From contig NZ_JMCL01000107.1 of assembly GCF_000690905.1 (NCBI RefSeq), positions 1 to 58,935 of the forward strand: DNA of 58,935 nt. Direction: 5' to 3'. The notes under the pieces were generated by a model that was given only the letters and a program-made list of their open reading frames with translations, ran no database searches and was not told where the DNA came from. Position 1 is the first letter of the stretch, and each line of letters starts with the position of its first letter. The translations under genes and the position numbers were made by a program. This DNA comes from Pseudomonas sp. Ant30-3 (GTDB lineage Bacteria > Pseudomonadota > Gammaproteobacteria > Pseudomonadales > Pseudomonadaceae). Of this stretch, positions 28,130-37,424 are shown piece by piece.

Positions 28130-29137
28130 TCACTGAGCCGCGACGGCGGGCGTGTTGAGCAACACGATCGCAGCGGTCACCAGCATGTTGACGAGGGTCA
28201 GCGGCAGGCAGAACTTCCAGCTGAAATCCATCACTTGGTCATACCGTGGGCGCGGAATCGAGGCGCGCAACAGGATGAAGATCATGATGAAGAACGCGGT
28301 TTTCAGCGCGAACCAGATGAATGGGATCTGCGGCAGAATGCCGAACGGGCCATGCCAGCCACCGAAGAACAAGGTCACCAGCAGCGCCGAAATCAGCACG
28401 ATGCCAATGTACTCGCCAACGAAGAACATGCCCCATTTCATGCCGGCGTATTCAATGTGGTAACCGTCGGCCAGTTCCTGCTCCGCTTCCGGCTGGTCGA
28501 ACGGGTGACGGTGAGTCACGGCGACGCCGGCGATGAAGAAGGTCAGGAAACCGAAGATCTGCGGGATGATGAACCATAGGTTCTGCGCTTGATATTCAAC
28601 GATGTCGCGCATGTTGAACGAGCCGACCTGGATCACGATGCCCATCAGCGACAGGCCCATGAACACTTCGTACGACACGGTCTGTGCCGAGGCCCGCAAG
28701 CTGCCCAGCAGGGCGAACTTGTTGTTGCTCGACCAGCCAGCGAACAGCACCGCGTAGACCGACAGACCGGCCATGGCGAAGAAGAACAGGATGCCGATGT
28801 TGATGTCCGCCACGCCCCAGGTCGGGGTGATCGGGATGATCGCGAAGGCAATCAGCAGGGCGCTCATCGCCACCACCGGTGCCAGGGTGAAGATCATCTT
28901 GTCGGCGAACGGCGGCGTCCAGTCTTCCTTGAAGAACATCTTGATCATGTCGGCCGCGATCTGGAACGCGCCGAACGGGCCGACGCGGTTCGGACCGTAA
29001 CGGTCCTGCCAGAGGGCGAGCAGACGGCGCTCGACCCAGCTGAGCAGCGCGCCGCACACCACAACGGCGAGCAGAATCACGATGGCCTTGAGGACCGCGA
29101 TGATCACGTCAATCACTTCAGGCGTGAACCAGGTCAT
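28130..29137 (-). CDS. nuoH: NADH-quinone oxidoreductase subunit H
   Basis: The 335-residue, eight-helix subunit forms part of the quinone chamber. Conserved segments are WVERRLLALWQDRYGPNRVG, the FDQPEAEQELADGYHIEYAG loop and the PRPRYDQVMDFSWK C-terminal loop. Its start overlaps the nuoG stop by four bases (ATGA). Confidence 0.97.
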   Translation of the reverse strand: MTWFTPEVIDVIIAVLKAIVILLAVVVCGALLSWVERRLLALWQDRYGPNRVGPFGAFQIAADMIKMFFKEDWTPPFADKMIFTLAPVVAMSALLIAFAIIPITPTWGVADINIGILFFFAMAGLSVYAVLFAGWSSNNKFALLGSLRASAQTVSYEVFMGLSLMGIVIQVGSFNMRDIVEYQAQNLWFIIPQIFGFLTFFIAGVAVTHRHPFDQPEAEQELADGYHIEYAGMKWGMFFVGEYIGIVLISALLVTLFFGGWHGPFGILPQIPFIWFALKTAFFIMIFILLRASIPRPRYDQVMDFSWKFCLPLTLVNMLVTAAIVLLNTPAVAAQ

Positions 29138-31848
29138 TGAGCTGCCTCCTGCAGACCGTCAACGGATTTGCCGAAAATCGCTGGCGGAATACCGGCGATG
29201 CCCGCAGGCAATGCCACCAGACCGGCGCCCAGCTCTTCGTTGATGCGCAGCGGCAGACGCAGGGTCTGGCCGGCAACGTTCAGGCTCAGCAGCGCGCCGT
29301 CATTGACGCCCAGGCGATCGGCTTCGGATTTGGCCAGCGACACATAAGCGGCAGGGATGCGTTCCTGAACCGGTGCGGCTTTCGAAGAATTTTCTTCGCT
29401 GCCGAACAGGTGGAAGAACGGCACGACCTGCCAGGTGCCCGGTGCCGGGTTGAACGCACGCGGTACGGCGGCAAACCAGTTCAGCGAATCACCGTTGCTT
29501 TCGATCAGGCGGGTGCCCGGGTCGCCAGCGCGGATGTGACCACCGACTTCGTCCTGGAACTTGTTCCACGCTTGCGGCGAGTTCCAGCCCGGAGACCAGG
29601 CAAACGGCACTTGCTGACGCGGTTCAACCGAGCCCGAGTAACCTTCCATCGAGAAGTTGAACGCGGTGTCGTTGTCCTGCGGCGTACGCGGTTCATGCAC
29701 GCTGATGTCGGCGCGCATGGCAGTACGCCCGGAATAACGCAGCGGTTCACGGGCCAGTTTCATGCCCTTGATGCGGAACGCGGCCGACGGTGCAGCGTCG
29801 ACGATGCGCGCCAGTTGCGGCGTGCTCGAAGCGACGGCAGCGGTGACGTGATCCAGCTGGGTCCAGTCGATCGGTTGGTTCAGCAGGGTCGCACGCAGGG
29901 CATGCAGCCAGCGCCAGCCTTCGTGAACCAGGATGCTCGCGTCCATGTATTTCGGATCGAACACCTGGAAGAAGCGCTGGGCGCGGCCTTCCTGGCTGAC
30001 CAGCGTACCGTCGCCTTCGGCGAAGCTCGCGGCGGGCAGAACCAGGTGCGCGCGATCGCTGGTGGCGGTTTTCTGATGGTCGGCGACGATCAGCACTTTC
30101 GCAGCGTTCAGGGCAGCATCGACCTTGGCCTTGTCCGTGCGGGTGTACAGGTCGTTTTCCAGCACGACGAGGGCATCAGCCTTGCCGTCGATCACGGCTT
30201 GCAACGCGTCGTCAACCGAATCACCACCGAGCATGGCCAGGCCGAGGCTGTTGGCTTCTGGCACGATCAGGCTGATGGAACCGTTCTTCTCGCGCAGCTT
30301 CAGTGCTTTGGCGATGTTGGCGGCCGCTTCGATCAGCGCCTTGGAACCCAGCGAGGTACCGGCGATGATCAGCGGACGTTTGGCCGCGAGCAGGGCGTCG
30401 GCAATGCGCTGAGCCAGGTCGAGGGCTTCCGTGTCCAGGCCTTCGACCGCTGGGGCGCTGGCGTCGAGGGCGTGCGCCACGGCGAAACCGATGCGGGCCA
30501 GATCGTCAGGTGCAGCGTGTACGCATTCTTCGGCAATATCGTCGAGCTTGGTTTCAGCCAGGCTGGCGATGAACAGCGGGTTCAGCGCGTGCTGACCGAT
30601 GTTCTTCACCGCAGCATCCAGCCACGGCTGAACGCGCATCGCGTCGGCCATGTCTTCGGCTTTGCCCTTGACCGATTGACGCAGGGACAACGCCATGCGC
30701 GCAGCGGTCTGGGTCAGGTCTTCGCCGAGGACGAAGATCGCGTCGTGGTCTTCGATGTCGCGCATGTTCGGGATCGGCAGCGGGCTGTCTTTCAGCACCT
30801 GCATGACCAGACGAATACGCGCCAACTCCCCGGCTTCGATACCGGAGTAGAAGTGCTCGGCGCCGACCAGCTCGCGCAACGCGTAGTTGCTCTCGAGGCT
30901 GGCGCGCGGCGAACCAATGCCGACGATATTGCGACCGCGCAGCAGGTCGGCGGCTTTATCCAGCGCTTGGTCGAGGCTCAGTTTGGCACCGTCGGCCAGC
31001 AATGGCTGACGTGGCCGGTCTTCGCGGTTGACATAGCCATAGCCGAAACGGCCACGGTCGCACAGGAAGTACTGGTTGACCGAACCGTTGAAGCGGTTTT
31101 CGATCCGGCGCAGTTCACCGTAGCGCTCGCCCGGGGAGATGTTGCAACCGCTGGAGCAGCCATGGCAGATGCTCGGCGAGAACTGCATGTCCCACTTGCG
31201 GTTGTAGCGCTCGGAGTGAGTCTTGTCGGTGAACACACCGGTCGGGCAGACCTCGGTGAGGTTGCCGGAGAACTCGCTTTCGAGGGTGCCGTCTTCAACG
31301 CGACCGAAGTACACGTTGTCGTGGGCGCCGAATACGCCGAGGTCGGTGCCGCCGGCGTAGTCCTTATAGAAGCGCACGCAGCGGTAGCAAGCGATGCAGC
31401 GGTTCATCTCGTGGGAAATGAACGGGCCCAGTTGCTGATTCTGGTGAGTGCGCTTGGTAAAGCGATAACGGCGCTCGTTGTGGCCGGTCATCACCGTCAT
31501 GTCTTGCAGGTGGCAATGACCGCCTTCCTCACAGACCGGGCAGTCGTGCGGGTGGTTGGTCATCAGCCATTCGACGACGCTGGCGCGAAATACCTTCGCC
31601 TCTTCGTCGTCGATGGAGATCCAGCTGCCGTCGGTGGCAGGAGTCATGCAGGACATGACGATCCGACCACGCTTGTCGTTCTCGTCGGTGTACTGCTTGA
31701 CCGCGCACTGGCGGCAAGCGCCAACGCTGCCTAGGGCTGGGTGCCAGCAGAAATACGGGATATCGAGGCCTAGCGACAGACATGCCTGTAACAGGTTGTC
31801 TGCCCCGTCGACTTCGAGCTCTTTGCCGTCTACGTGGATAGTGGCCAT
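29134..31848 (-). CDS. nuoG: NADH-quinone oxidoreductase subunit G
   Basis: The 904-residue peripheral-arm subunit has an N-terminal 2Fe-2S ferredoxin domain (CWHPALGSVGACRQC), a His/Cys cluster segment (HPHDCPVCEEGGHCHLQD), and a tetranuclear motif region around CIACYRC. These lead into a molybdopterin-oxidoreductase-like domain that begins with CHGCSSGCN, the binding motif of the extra cluster N7 found in some bacteria. It is separated from nuoF by 138 bases that hold a perfect hairpin, an unusual gap for this compact operon. Confidence 0.97.
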   Translation of the reverse strand: MATIHVDGKELEVDGADNLLQACLSLGLDIPYFCWHPALGSVGACRQCAVKQYTDENDKRGRIVMSCMTPATDGSWISIDDEEAKVFRASVVEWLMTNHPHDCPVCEEGGHCHLQDMTVMTGHNERRYRFTKRTHQNQQLGPFISHEMNRCIACYRCVRFYKDYAGGTDLGVFGAHDNVYFGRVEDGTLESEFSGNLTEVCPTGVFTDKTHSERYNRKWDMQFSPSICHGCSSGCNISPGERYGELRRIENRFNGSVNQYFLCDRGRFGYGYVNREDRPRQPLLADGAKLSLDQALDKAADLLRGRNIVGIGSPRASLESNYALRELVGAEHFYSGIEAGELARIRLVMQVLKDSPLPIPNMRDIEDHDAIFVLGEDLTQTAARMALSLRQSVKGKAEDMADAMRVQPWLDAAVKNIGQHALNPLFIASLAETKLDDIAEECVHAAPDDLARIGFAVAHALDASAPAVEGLDTEALDLAQRIADALLAAKRPLIIAGTSLGSKALIEAAANIAKALKLREKNGSISLIVPEANSLGLAMLGGDSVDDALQAVIDGKADALVVLENDLYTRTDKAKVDAALNAAKVLIVADHQKTATSDRAHLVLPAASFAEGDGTLVSQEGRAQRFFQVFDPKYMDASILVHEGWRWLHALRATLLNQPIDWTQLDHVTAAVASSTPQLARIVDAAPSAAFRIKGMKLAREPLRYSGRTAMRADISVHEPRTPQDNDTAFNFSMEGYSGSVEPRQQVPFAWSPGWNSPQAWNKFQDEVGGHIRAGDPGTRLIESNGDSLNWFAAVPRAFNPAPGTWQVVPFFHLFGSEENSSKAAPVQERIPAAYVSLAKSEADRLGVNDGALLSLNVAGQTLRLPLRINEELGAGLVALPAGIAGIPPAIFGKSVDGLQEAAQ

Positions 31849-31950
31849 GGTTCAAAGTTCTTCGTTGGCCCGGTGTCAGCGGGCGTGGCTAATGGAATCT
31901 TGTTGTTCGGACGAATCAAAACAGCCCGTCAAAGGCGTCATCGAACGACA

Positions 31951-31976
31951 AGGCGAAGGGCACGGACCCTTCGCCT
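31951..31976 (-). other. Perfect 10-bp hairpin between nuoF and nuoG
   Basis: AGGCGAAGGG/CCCTTCGCCT with a six-base loop lies 10 bases after the nuoF stop. No proper T-tract follows on the minus strand (TGTCGTTCG), so it is more likely an mRNA-processing or stability element than a full terminator. Elsewhere in the operon the genes abut or overlap. Confidence 0.6.
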
Positions 31977-31986
31977 GGTTAAGCAT

Positions 31987-33345
31987 TTACACGCCGACCA
32001 TGGTTGGCGTTACCACTTGATGGAGGTCGCCTGCGCGGGTTGGCGCGATGCCGGCCTCGAACTCGTGGCGGAAGTATTTGATTGCGCTGCCCAACGGCTC
32101 CACGGCGCCCGGTGCGTGAGCACAGAACGTCTTGCCCGGGCCGAGGAAACCGACCAGACCCAGCAGGGTCTCGATGTCGCCAGCCTGACCTTCGCCGTTT
32201 TCGATGGCGCGCAGCAGCTTGACGCTCCACGGCAAACCGTCACGGCACGGGGTGCAGAAGCCGCACGACTCACGGGAGAAGAACTCTTCCATGTTGCGCA
32301 GCAGGGAAACCATGTTGACGCTGTCGTCCACCGCCATGGCCAGGCCGGTACCCATCCGGGTGCCCACCTTGGCGATGCCGCCGGCATACATTTGTGCGTC
32401 GAGGTGTTCCGGCAAGAGGAAACCGGTACCGGCGCCGCCTGGCTGCCAGGCCTTGAGGGTGAAGCCGTCGCGCATGCCGCCGGCGTAGTCTTCGAACAGC
32501 TCGCGACCGGTGACGCCGAACGGCAATTCCCACAGGCCGGGGTTCTTGACCTTGCCGGAGAAGCCCATGAGCTTGGTACCCATGTCTTCACTGCCTTCAC
32601 GGGCCAACGATTTGTACCAGTCAACGCCGTCGGCAATGATCGCCGGCACGTTGCACAGGGTTTCCACGTTGTTCACGCAAGTCGGCTTGCCCCACACGCC
32701 AACAGCGGCAGGGAAGGGCGGCTTGGAGCGCGGGTTGGCGCGGCGTCCTTCGAGGGAGTTGATCAGCGCGGTTTCTTCACCGCAGATGTAACGCCCGGCG
32801 CCGGTGTGGACGAACAGCTCGAAATCGAAGCCGCTGCCCAGGATATTTTTACCCAGCAGGCCTGCGGCCTTGGCTTCTTCCACGGCACGGGTCAGGTGCT
32901 TGGCGGCAGTGGTGTATTCGCCACGCAGGAAGATGTAGCCACGGTAGGTTTTCAGCGCGCGGGCACTGATCAGCATGCCTTCGATCAGCAGATGCGGCAG
33001 TTGCTCCATCAGCATGCGGTCTTTCCAGGTGTTCGGTTCCATCTCGTCCGCATTGCACAGCAGGTAGCGGATGTTGATGGATTCGTCTTTGGGCATCAGG
33101 CCCCACTTCACGCCCGTGGGGAAGCCTGCACCGCCGCGACCTTTGAGGCCGGCGTCTTTCACGGTCTGGACGATATCGTCCTGGGCCATGTCAGAGAAAG
33201 CCTTGCGCGCAGCGGCGTAACCGTTCTTGGCCTGATACTCGTCGAGCCACACAGCCTCGCCGTCGTCACGCAGGCGCCAGGTCAGCGGATGAGTCTCGGC
33301 CGAACGCTTGATGCGGTTGGCAGGACCAAAGGAAGTCAGGGTCAT
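31987..33345 (-). CDS. nuoF: NADH-quinone oxidoreductase subunit F (NADH/FMN-binding)
   Basis: The 452-residue subunit oxidises NADH at its FMN. The glycine-rich GLKGRGGAGFPTGVKWG segment binds FMN/NADH, and ESCGFCTPCRDG with a downstream cysteine binds cluster N3. The start overlaps the nuoE stop by four bases. It works with NuoE and NuoG as the NADH-input module. Confidence 0.97.
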   Translation of the reverse strand: MTLTSFGPANRIKRSAETHPLTWRLRDDGEAVWLDEYQAKNGYAAARKAFSDMAQDDIVQTVKDAGLKGRGGAGFPTGVKWGLMPKDESINIRYLLCNADEMEPNTWKDRMLMEQLPHLLIEGMLISARALKTYRGYIFLRGEYTTAAKHLTRAVEEAKAAGLLGKNILGSGFDFELFVHTGAGRYICGEETALINSLEGRRANPRSKPPFPAAVGVWGKPTCVNNVETLCNVPAIIADGVDWYKSLAREGSEDMGTKLMGFSGKVKNPGLWELPFGVTGRELFEDYAGGMRDGFTLKAWQPGGAGTGFLLPEHLDAQMYAGGIAKVGTRMGTGLAMAVDDSVNMVSLLRNMEEFFSRESCGFCTPCRDGLPWSVKLLRAIENGEGQAGDIETLLGLVGFLGPGKTFCAHAPGAVEPLGSAIKYFRHEFEAGIAPTRAGDLHQVVTPTMVGV

Positions 33346-33839
33346 ACGTAGCCCTCGAGCAGTGTGGCAACGCCGGCAGGCTGCACATCACCGAAAGTGT
33401 CGTCGTCGATCATCAACGCCGGCGCCTTGTCGCAGTTGCCGAGGCAGCAGACCGGCAGCAGCGTGAAACGACCGTCGGCGGTAGTCTGGCCGAGGCCGAT
33501 GCCGAGTTTGCTCTGGATTTCGCTGACCACCGATTCATGGCCGCCGATGTAGCAGACCATGCTGTCGCAGACGCGAATGATGTGGCGGCCAACCGGCTGA
33601 CGGAAGATCTGGCTGTAGAAAGTCGCCACGCCTTCAACGTCGCTCGCCGGGATGCCGAGGATCTCGCCGATCGCGTAGAGCGCGCCATCGGGCACCCAGC
33701 CACGTTCCTTCTGGACGATCTTCAAGGCTTCGATCGACGCCGCGCGCGGGTCTTCGTAGTGATGCAACTCGTGCTCGATGGCCGAGCGCTCGGTTTCACT
33801 GAGGGTGAAACGGTCTGTCTGGATAAGCGTGCTGTTCAT
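33342..33839 (-). CDS. nuoE: NADH-quinone oxidoreductase subunit E
   Basis: The 165-residue thioredoxin-fold subunit binds the binuclear cluster N1a. The ligands are in RVCDSMVCYIGG (C-x4-C) and PVCCLGNCDKAP (C-x3-C). It lies two bases after nuoCD and overlaps nuoF. Confidence 0.97.
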   Translation of the reverse strand: MNSTLIQTDRFTLSETERSAIEHELHHYEDPRAASIEALKIVQKERGWVPDGALYAIGEILGIPASDVEGVATFYSQIFRQPVGRHIIRVCDSMVCYIGGHESVVSEIQSKLGIGLGQTTADGRFTLLPVCCLGNCDKAPALMIDDDTFGDVQPAGVATLLEGYV

Positions 33840-33841
33840 GC

Positions 33842-35626
33842 TTAGCGGTCCACGTCGGCCATAACGAAATCGATACTACCCAGGTACGCAATCAAGTCCG
33901 CGACCATGCTGCCTTTGATCACCGAAGGGATCTGCTGCAGGTGCGGGAAGCTTGGGGTACGAATCCGGGTGCGGTAGCTCATGGTGCCGCCATCGCTCGT
34001 CAGGTAATAACTGTTGATGCCCTTGGTCGCTTCGATCATCTGGAAAGATTCGTTGGCCGGCATGACCGGGCCCCACGAAACTTGCAGGAAGTGCGTGATC
34101 AGGGTCTCGATGTGCTGCAGCGTGCGCTCTTTCGGTGGCGGCGTGGTCAGCGGGTGATCCGCCTTGTACGGGCCTTCCGGCATGTTGCGCATGCACTGCT
34201 CGATGATCTTGATGCTCTGGCGCATCTCTTCCACGCGCACGATGCAACGATCGTAGGCATCGCCATTGGCGGCCAGCGGCACTTCGAATTCGAAATTCTC
34301 GTAGCCGGAATACGGGCGCGCTTTACGCAGGTCGAAGTCGCAACCGGTCGAACGCAAGCCAGCACCGGTGACGCCCCATTCCAGGGCTTCCTTGGTGTTG
34401 TAGGCGGCGACGCCGATAGTCCGGCCTTTGAGGATGCTGTTGTCGAGAGCGGCTTTCTGGTATTCGTCCAGACGCTTTGGCATCCACTCGACGAAGTCTT
34501 TCACCAGCTTTTCCCAGCCGCGTGGCAGGTCATGCGCGACGCCGCCGATGCGGTACCAGGCCGGGTGCAGACGGAAACCGGTAATCGCTTCGATCACCGT
34601 GTACGCCTTTTGACGATCGGTGAAAGTGAAGAACACCGGAGTCATGGCGCCGACGTCCTGGATGTAAGTACCCAGGAACAGCAGGTGGCTGGTGATCCGG
34701 AAGAACTCGGCCATCATGATGCGGATGACGTCGACCTTCTCGGGCACCTTGATGCCGGCCAGCTTCTCGACCGAGAGCACGTAAGGCAGGTTGTTCATCA
34801 CGCCGCCGAGGTAGTCGATACGGTCGGTGTACGGAATGAAGCTGTGCCACGACTGACGCTCGGCCATCTTCTCGGCGCCACGGTGGTGGTAACCAACGTC
34901 CGGCACGCAGTCGACGATCTCTTCACCGTCCAGCTGCAGAATGATGCGGAATGCACCGTGCGCTGAAGGGTGGTTAGGGCCGAGGTTGAGGAACATGTAG
35001 TCCTCGTTCGCCCCGGAACGCTTCATGCCCCAGTCTTCAGGCTTGAAGCGCGCGGCTTCTTCCTCAAGCTGCTGCTTGGCCAGCGTCAGGCTGTACGGAT
35101 CGAATTCGGTAGCGCGGGCCGGGAAGTCCTTGCGCAGCGGGTGACCTTCCCAGGTTGGCGGCATCATGATGCGGGTCAGGTGCGGGTGGCCGGCAAAGTT
35201 GATGCCGTACATGTCCCACACTTCACGCTCGTACCAGTTGGCGTTGGGCCACAGACCGGTAACGGTTGGCACGTTCAGATCGCTCTCGGACAAAGCGACC
35301 TTGATCATCACGTCACTGTTACGTTCGATCGACATCAGGTGATAGAACACGGTGAAGTCGGCGCCGCTTGGCAGCCCTTGACGCTTGGTGCGCAGACGCT
35401 CGTCCACACCGTGCAGGTCATAGAGCATGACGTACGGCTTGGGCAGGTTGCGCAGGAAGGTCAGGACTTCGACGAGTTTGGCGCGGGCAACCCAAAGCAC
35501 CGGCATGCCGGTGCGGGTAGGCTGGGCGCTGAACGCCTCGGGGCCAAATCGGTTGTTCAGTTCGACGACCACATCCTGGTCGTCTGCCTTGTAAGGCGGG
35601 ATGTACAGAGCACTGCCTGTAGTCAT
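33842..35626 (-). CDS. nuoC: NADH-quinone oxidoreductase fused subunit C/D
   Basis: The 594-residue protein joins NuoC (about residues 1-190, including EREVWDMYGINFAGHPHLTRI) to the NuoD quinone-site subunit (about 200-594, including LNLGPNHPSAHGAFRIIL and the C-terminal DFVMADVDR). The fusion is normal in gammaproteobacteria (nuoCD). The NuoD histidine in GPNHPSAHG lines the quinone pocket. It starts 72 bases after nuoB. Confidence 0.97.
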   Translation of the reverse strand: MTTGSALYIPPYKADDQDVVVELNNRFGPEAFSAQPTRTGMPVLWVARAKLVEVLTFLRNLPKPYVMLYDLHGVDERLRTKRQGLPSGADFTVFYHLMSIERNSDVMIKVALSESDLNVPTVTGLWPNANWYEREVWDMYGINFAGHPHLTRIMMPPTWEGHPLRKDFPARATEFDPYSLTLAKQQLEEEAARFKPEDWGMKRSGANEDYMFLNLGPNHPSAHGAFRIILQLDGEEIVDCVPDVGYHHRGAEKMAERQSWHSFIPYTDRIDYLGGVMNNLPYVLSVEKLAGIKVPEKVDVIRIMMAEFFRITSHLLFLGTYIQDVGAMTPVFFTFTDRQKAYTVIEAITGFRLHPAWYRIGGVAHDLPRGWEKLVKDFVEWMPKRLDEYQKAALDNSILKGRTIGVAAYNTKEALEWGVTGAGLRSTGCDFDLRKARPYSGYENFEFEVPLAANGDAYDRCIVRVEEMRQSIKIIEQCMRNMPEGPYKADHPLTTPPPKERTLQHIETLITHFLQVSWGPVMPANESFQMIEATKGINSYYLTSDGGTMSYRTRIRTPSFPHLQQIPSVIKGSMVADLIAYLGSIDFVMADVDR

Positions 35627-35698
35627 GGTTATTTATCGCTTTCGGTCAACGTAAAGAATGAAGCCAGGTTCTCGTTCTATATAAGAAGCAGAGCTGGA

Positions 35699-36373
35699 TC
35701 AGACTTCGTCGGGGCTGCGCAGGTTGGTGACTGCGATTCGCTGTTCGCGGCGCTGTTCCTTTTGCGAAGGCATCTCGGCGCGATAAACGCCTTGATCACC
35801 CACGACCCAGGAAAGCGGACGACGCTCCTGTCCAATCGACTCTTGCAAGAGCATCAAGCCTTGCAGAAAAGCTTCGGGACGGGGCGGGCAGCCAGGCACG
35901 TAGACGTCCACGGGCAGGAACTTGTCCACCCCTTGAACGACGGAGTAGATGTCGTACATGCCACCGGAGTTGGCGCACGAACCCATGGAGATAACCCATT
36001 TAGGTTCGAGCATTTGCTCGTAGAGACGCTGAATGATCGGCGCCATCTTGATGAAGCAGGTACCGGCGATAACCATGAAATCCGCCTGACGCGGCGATGC
36101 CCGGATAACTTCGGCGCCAAAACGCGCGATGTCGTGGGGTGCCGTGAAGGCGGTGGTCATTTCCACGTAGCAGCACGACAGGCCGAAGTTATACGGCCAC
36201 AGGGAGTTCTTGCGCCCCCAGTTGACGGTGCCGTTAAGGACGTCTTCGAGCTTGCCCATGAAAATGTTTTTGTGAACTTGATCTTCTAACGGATCGGAAA
36301 CGGTTTCCCGCTCGCCAATCGGATACTGCTCGTTAGGAGCATCGGGGTCGATCCTGGTGAGATTGTATTGCAT
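35699..36373 (-). CDS. nuoB: NADH-quinone oxidoreductase subunit B
   Basis: The 224-residue subunit holds the terminal cluster N2, with ligands in LSCCYVEM, GSCANSGG and VPGCPPRPE. The start at ATG 36373 (MQYNLTRIDPD) follows GAGG by eight bases; a TTG six bases further upstream is a poorer choice. Ten bases separate it from nuoA. Confidence 0.97.
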   Translation of the reverse strand: MQYNLTRIDPDAPNEQYPIGERETVSDPLEDQVHKNIFMGKLEDVLNGTVNWGRKNSLWPYNFGLSCCYVEMTTAFTAPHDIARFGAEVIRASPRQADFMVIAGTCFIKMAPIIQRLYEQMLEPKWVISMGSCANSGGMYDIYSVVQGVDKFLPVDVYVPGCPPRPEAFLQGLMLLQESIGQERRPLSWVVGDQGVYRAEMPSQKEQRREQRIAVTNLRSPDEV

Positions 36374-36383
36374 TGCCAAAGCC

Positions 36384-36797
36384 TCATTGTTTCAGCTTCG
36401 CCTGCCGCTTGCGACGAGCTTCCGGAGCCCAGTCAAGGGCGCCCACTCGGAACAGGTAGACAAGACCTGCCAACAGAATTGCTATGAAAACGAGAGCTTC
36501 GACGAATCCGGTCCAGCCGCTTTCGCGGACGGACACAGACCAGGCAAAGAGAAAAAGGGCTTCGATATCGAAGATCACGAAGAGCATCGCGACCAGATAG
36601 AATTTGGCTGAGAGCCGCAAGCGGGCGCCACCTGTAGGGAGCATGCCGGACTCGAACGGTTCGTTTTTGCTGCGGCCCCAGGCTTTTGACCCAAGGAGGC
36701 TGGAGACGCCCAGCATGAAGGCGCAGAGGCCGACAACGCCCAGAAGGAAAATGGCAAAGCCCCAGTTGTGGGCCATGAGTCCTGTCGCTTCGGGCAT
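36384..36797 (-). CDS. nuoA: NADH-quinone oxidoreductase subunit A
   Basis: The 137-residue, three-helix membrane subunit is first in the operon. The characteristic stretch SKNEPFESGMLPTG is the loop near the quinone site, and RLSAKFYLVAMLFVIFDIEA marks helix 2. The start MPEATGLMAHNWG (36797) has AAGGA eight bases upstream; the longer frame to 36977 is untranslated leader. Confidence 0.97.
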   Translation of the reverse strand: MPEATGLMAHNWGFAIFLLGVVGLCAFMLGVSSLLGSKAWGRSKNEPFESGMLPTGGARLRLSAKFYLVAMLFVIFDIEALFLFAWSVSVRESGWTGFVEALVFIAILLAGLVYLFRVGALDWAPEARRKRQAKLKQ

Positions 36798-36883
36798 GCT
36801 GATAATCCTTAACAGAGAGCAAAGGTCTCTGAGCTTGAATAAAACAACGCAGTGACGATATGTCGCAGCAATCAATCCCGCTG

Positions 36884-36912
36884 ATTTTATGGCACAACAC
36901 GGTGCAAGTAAA
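36884..36912 (-). promoter_or_regulatory. Candidate sigma-70 promoter of the nuo operon
   Basis: On the minus strand, TTTACT (-35) and TAAAAT (-10) are separated by 17 bases. Predicted transcription begins near 36877, about 80 bases before nuoA. Other promoters farther upstream are possible. Confidence 0.5.
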
Positions 36913-37045
36913 ATTCCTGTAGCGAAATTATTTAGCAGAATAATGACATACCGCCCCCCCGAAGCCGCGCAGGCCATGCGATGCGGGCATTAGCCGGGTT
37001 TTCATCAATTAAGTTTTGTTGTAGATGTAACGGATATAGTTCTCG

Positions 37046-37064
37046 CTGAATGATAATCACTACT
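37046..37064. promoter_or_regulatory. Fur-box-like sequence upstream of nuoA
   Basis: The sequence CTGAATGATAATCACTACT matches the 19-bp Fur consensus at 13 of 19 positions, including the central ATGATAATCA. It lies about 250 bases upstream of nuoA. The rest of 36913-37165 is AT-rich with no recognisable gene. Confidence 0.4.
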
Positions 37065-37170
37065 GTTTGAGCGAGTTTTGTAACTTTTTATCGGGTGCGT
37101 AAGTGGGAAGTTGTCTTATATAGCGGTTATTGCAAGTAGCACGAGAGGTCGATTGGCCGCGCATTCACTC

Positions 37171-37297
37171 GTAGCAGCTGCCGAAGGCTGCGTTCGAGGA
37201 CTAAGTCCTCGCAAGACCAGTCTGCGCATCGTGCCTGATGCGCAGTTACGGATTTACGACTGCTTCGCAGTCGGACGCAGCCTTCGGCAGCTGCTAC
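37171..37297. repeat. Long inverted repeat, GTAGCAGCTGCCGAAGGCTGCG family
   Basis: The arms GTAGCAGCTGCCGAAGGCTG and CAGCCTTCGGCAGCTGCTAC are about 125 bp apart, with an inner GAGGACTAAGTCCTC hairpin. It is related to the single copy at 40015. It separates the aceA terminator from the nuo leader. Confidence 0.8.
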
Positions 37298-37327
37298 AAA
37301 GGAGTTGTGTTGTGGGTAAATCGCGGG

Positions 37328-37358
37328 CAAAAAAACGCCCCGGACCAGTCGGGGCGTC
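37328..37358 (-). terminator. Terminator of aceA
   Basis: On the minus strand, GACGCCCCG-ACTGGTC-CGGGGCGT is followed by TTTTTTTG, about 65 bases after the aceA stop. Confidence 0.92.
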
Positions 37359-37424
37359 AGTAGTGCGACGTTGCGGTTAGCTTTCTATTCGGTCCGCAGC
37401 GGCCGTTTGCTCAAGCGAATCAGA

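Noticed and set aside
21971..36289. Very long plus-strand open frames opposite the nuo genes, several of 300-865 codons
   Set aside because: They lie antisense to well-identified nuo genes and have shadow-type composition (rich in His, Gln, Arg, Asp, with no family motif). Long antisense frames are expected opposite high-GC coding sequence.
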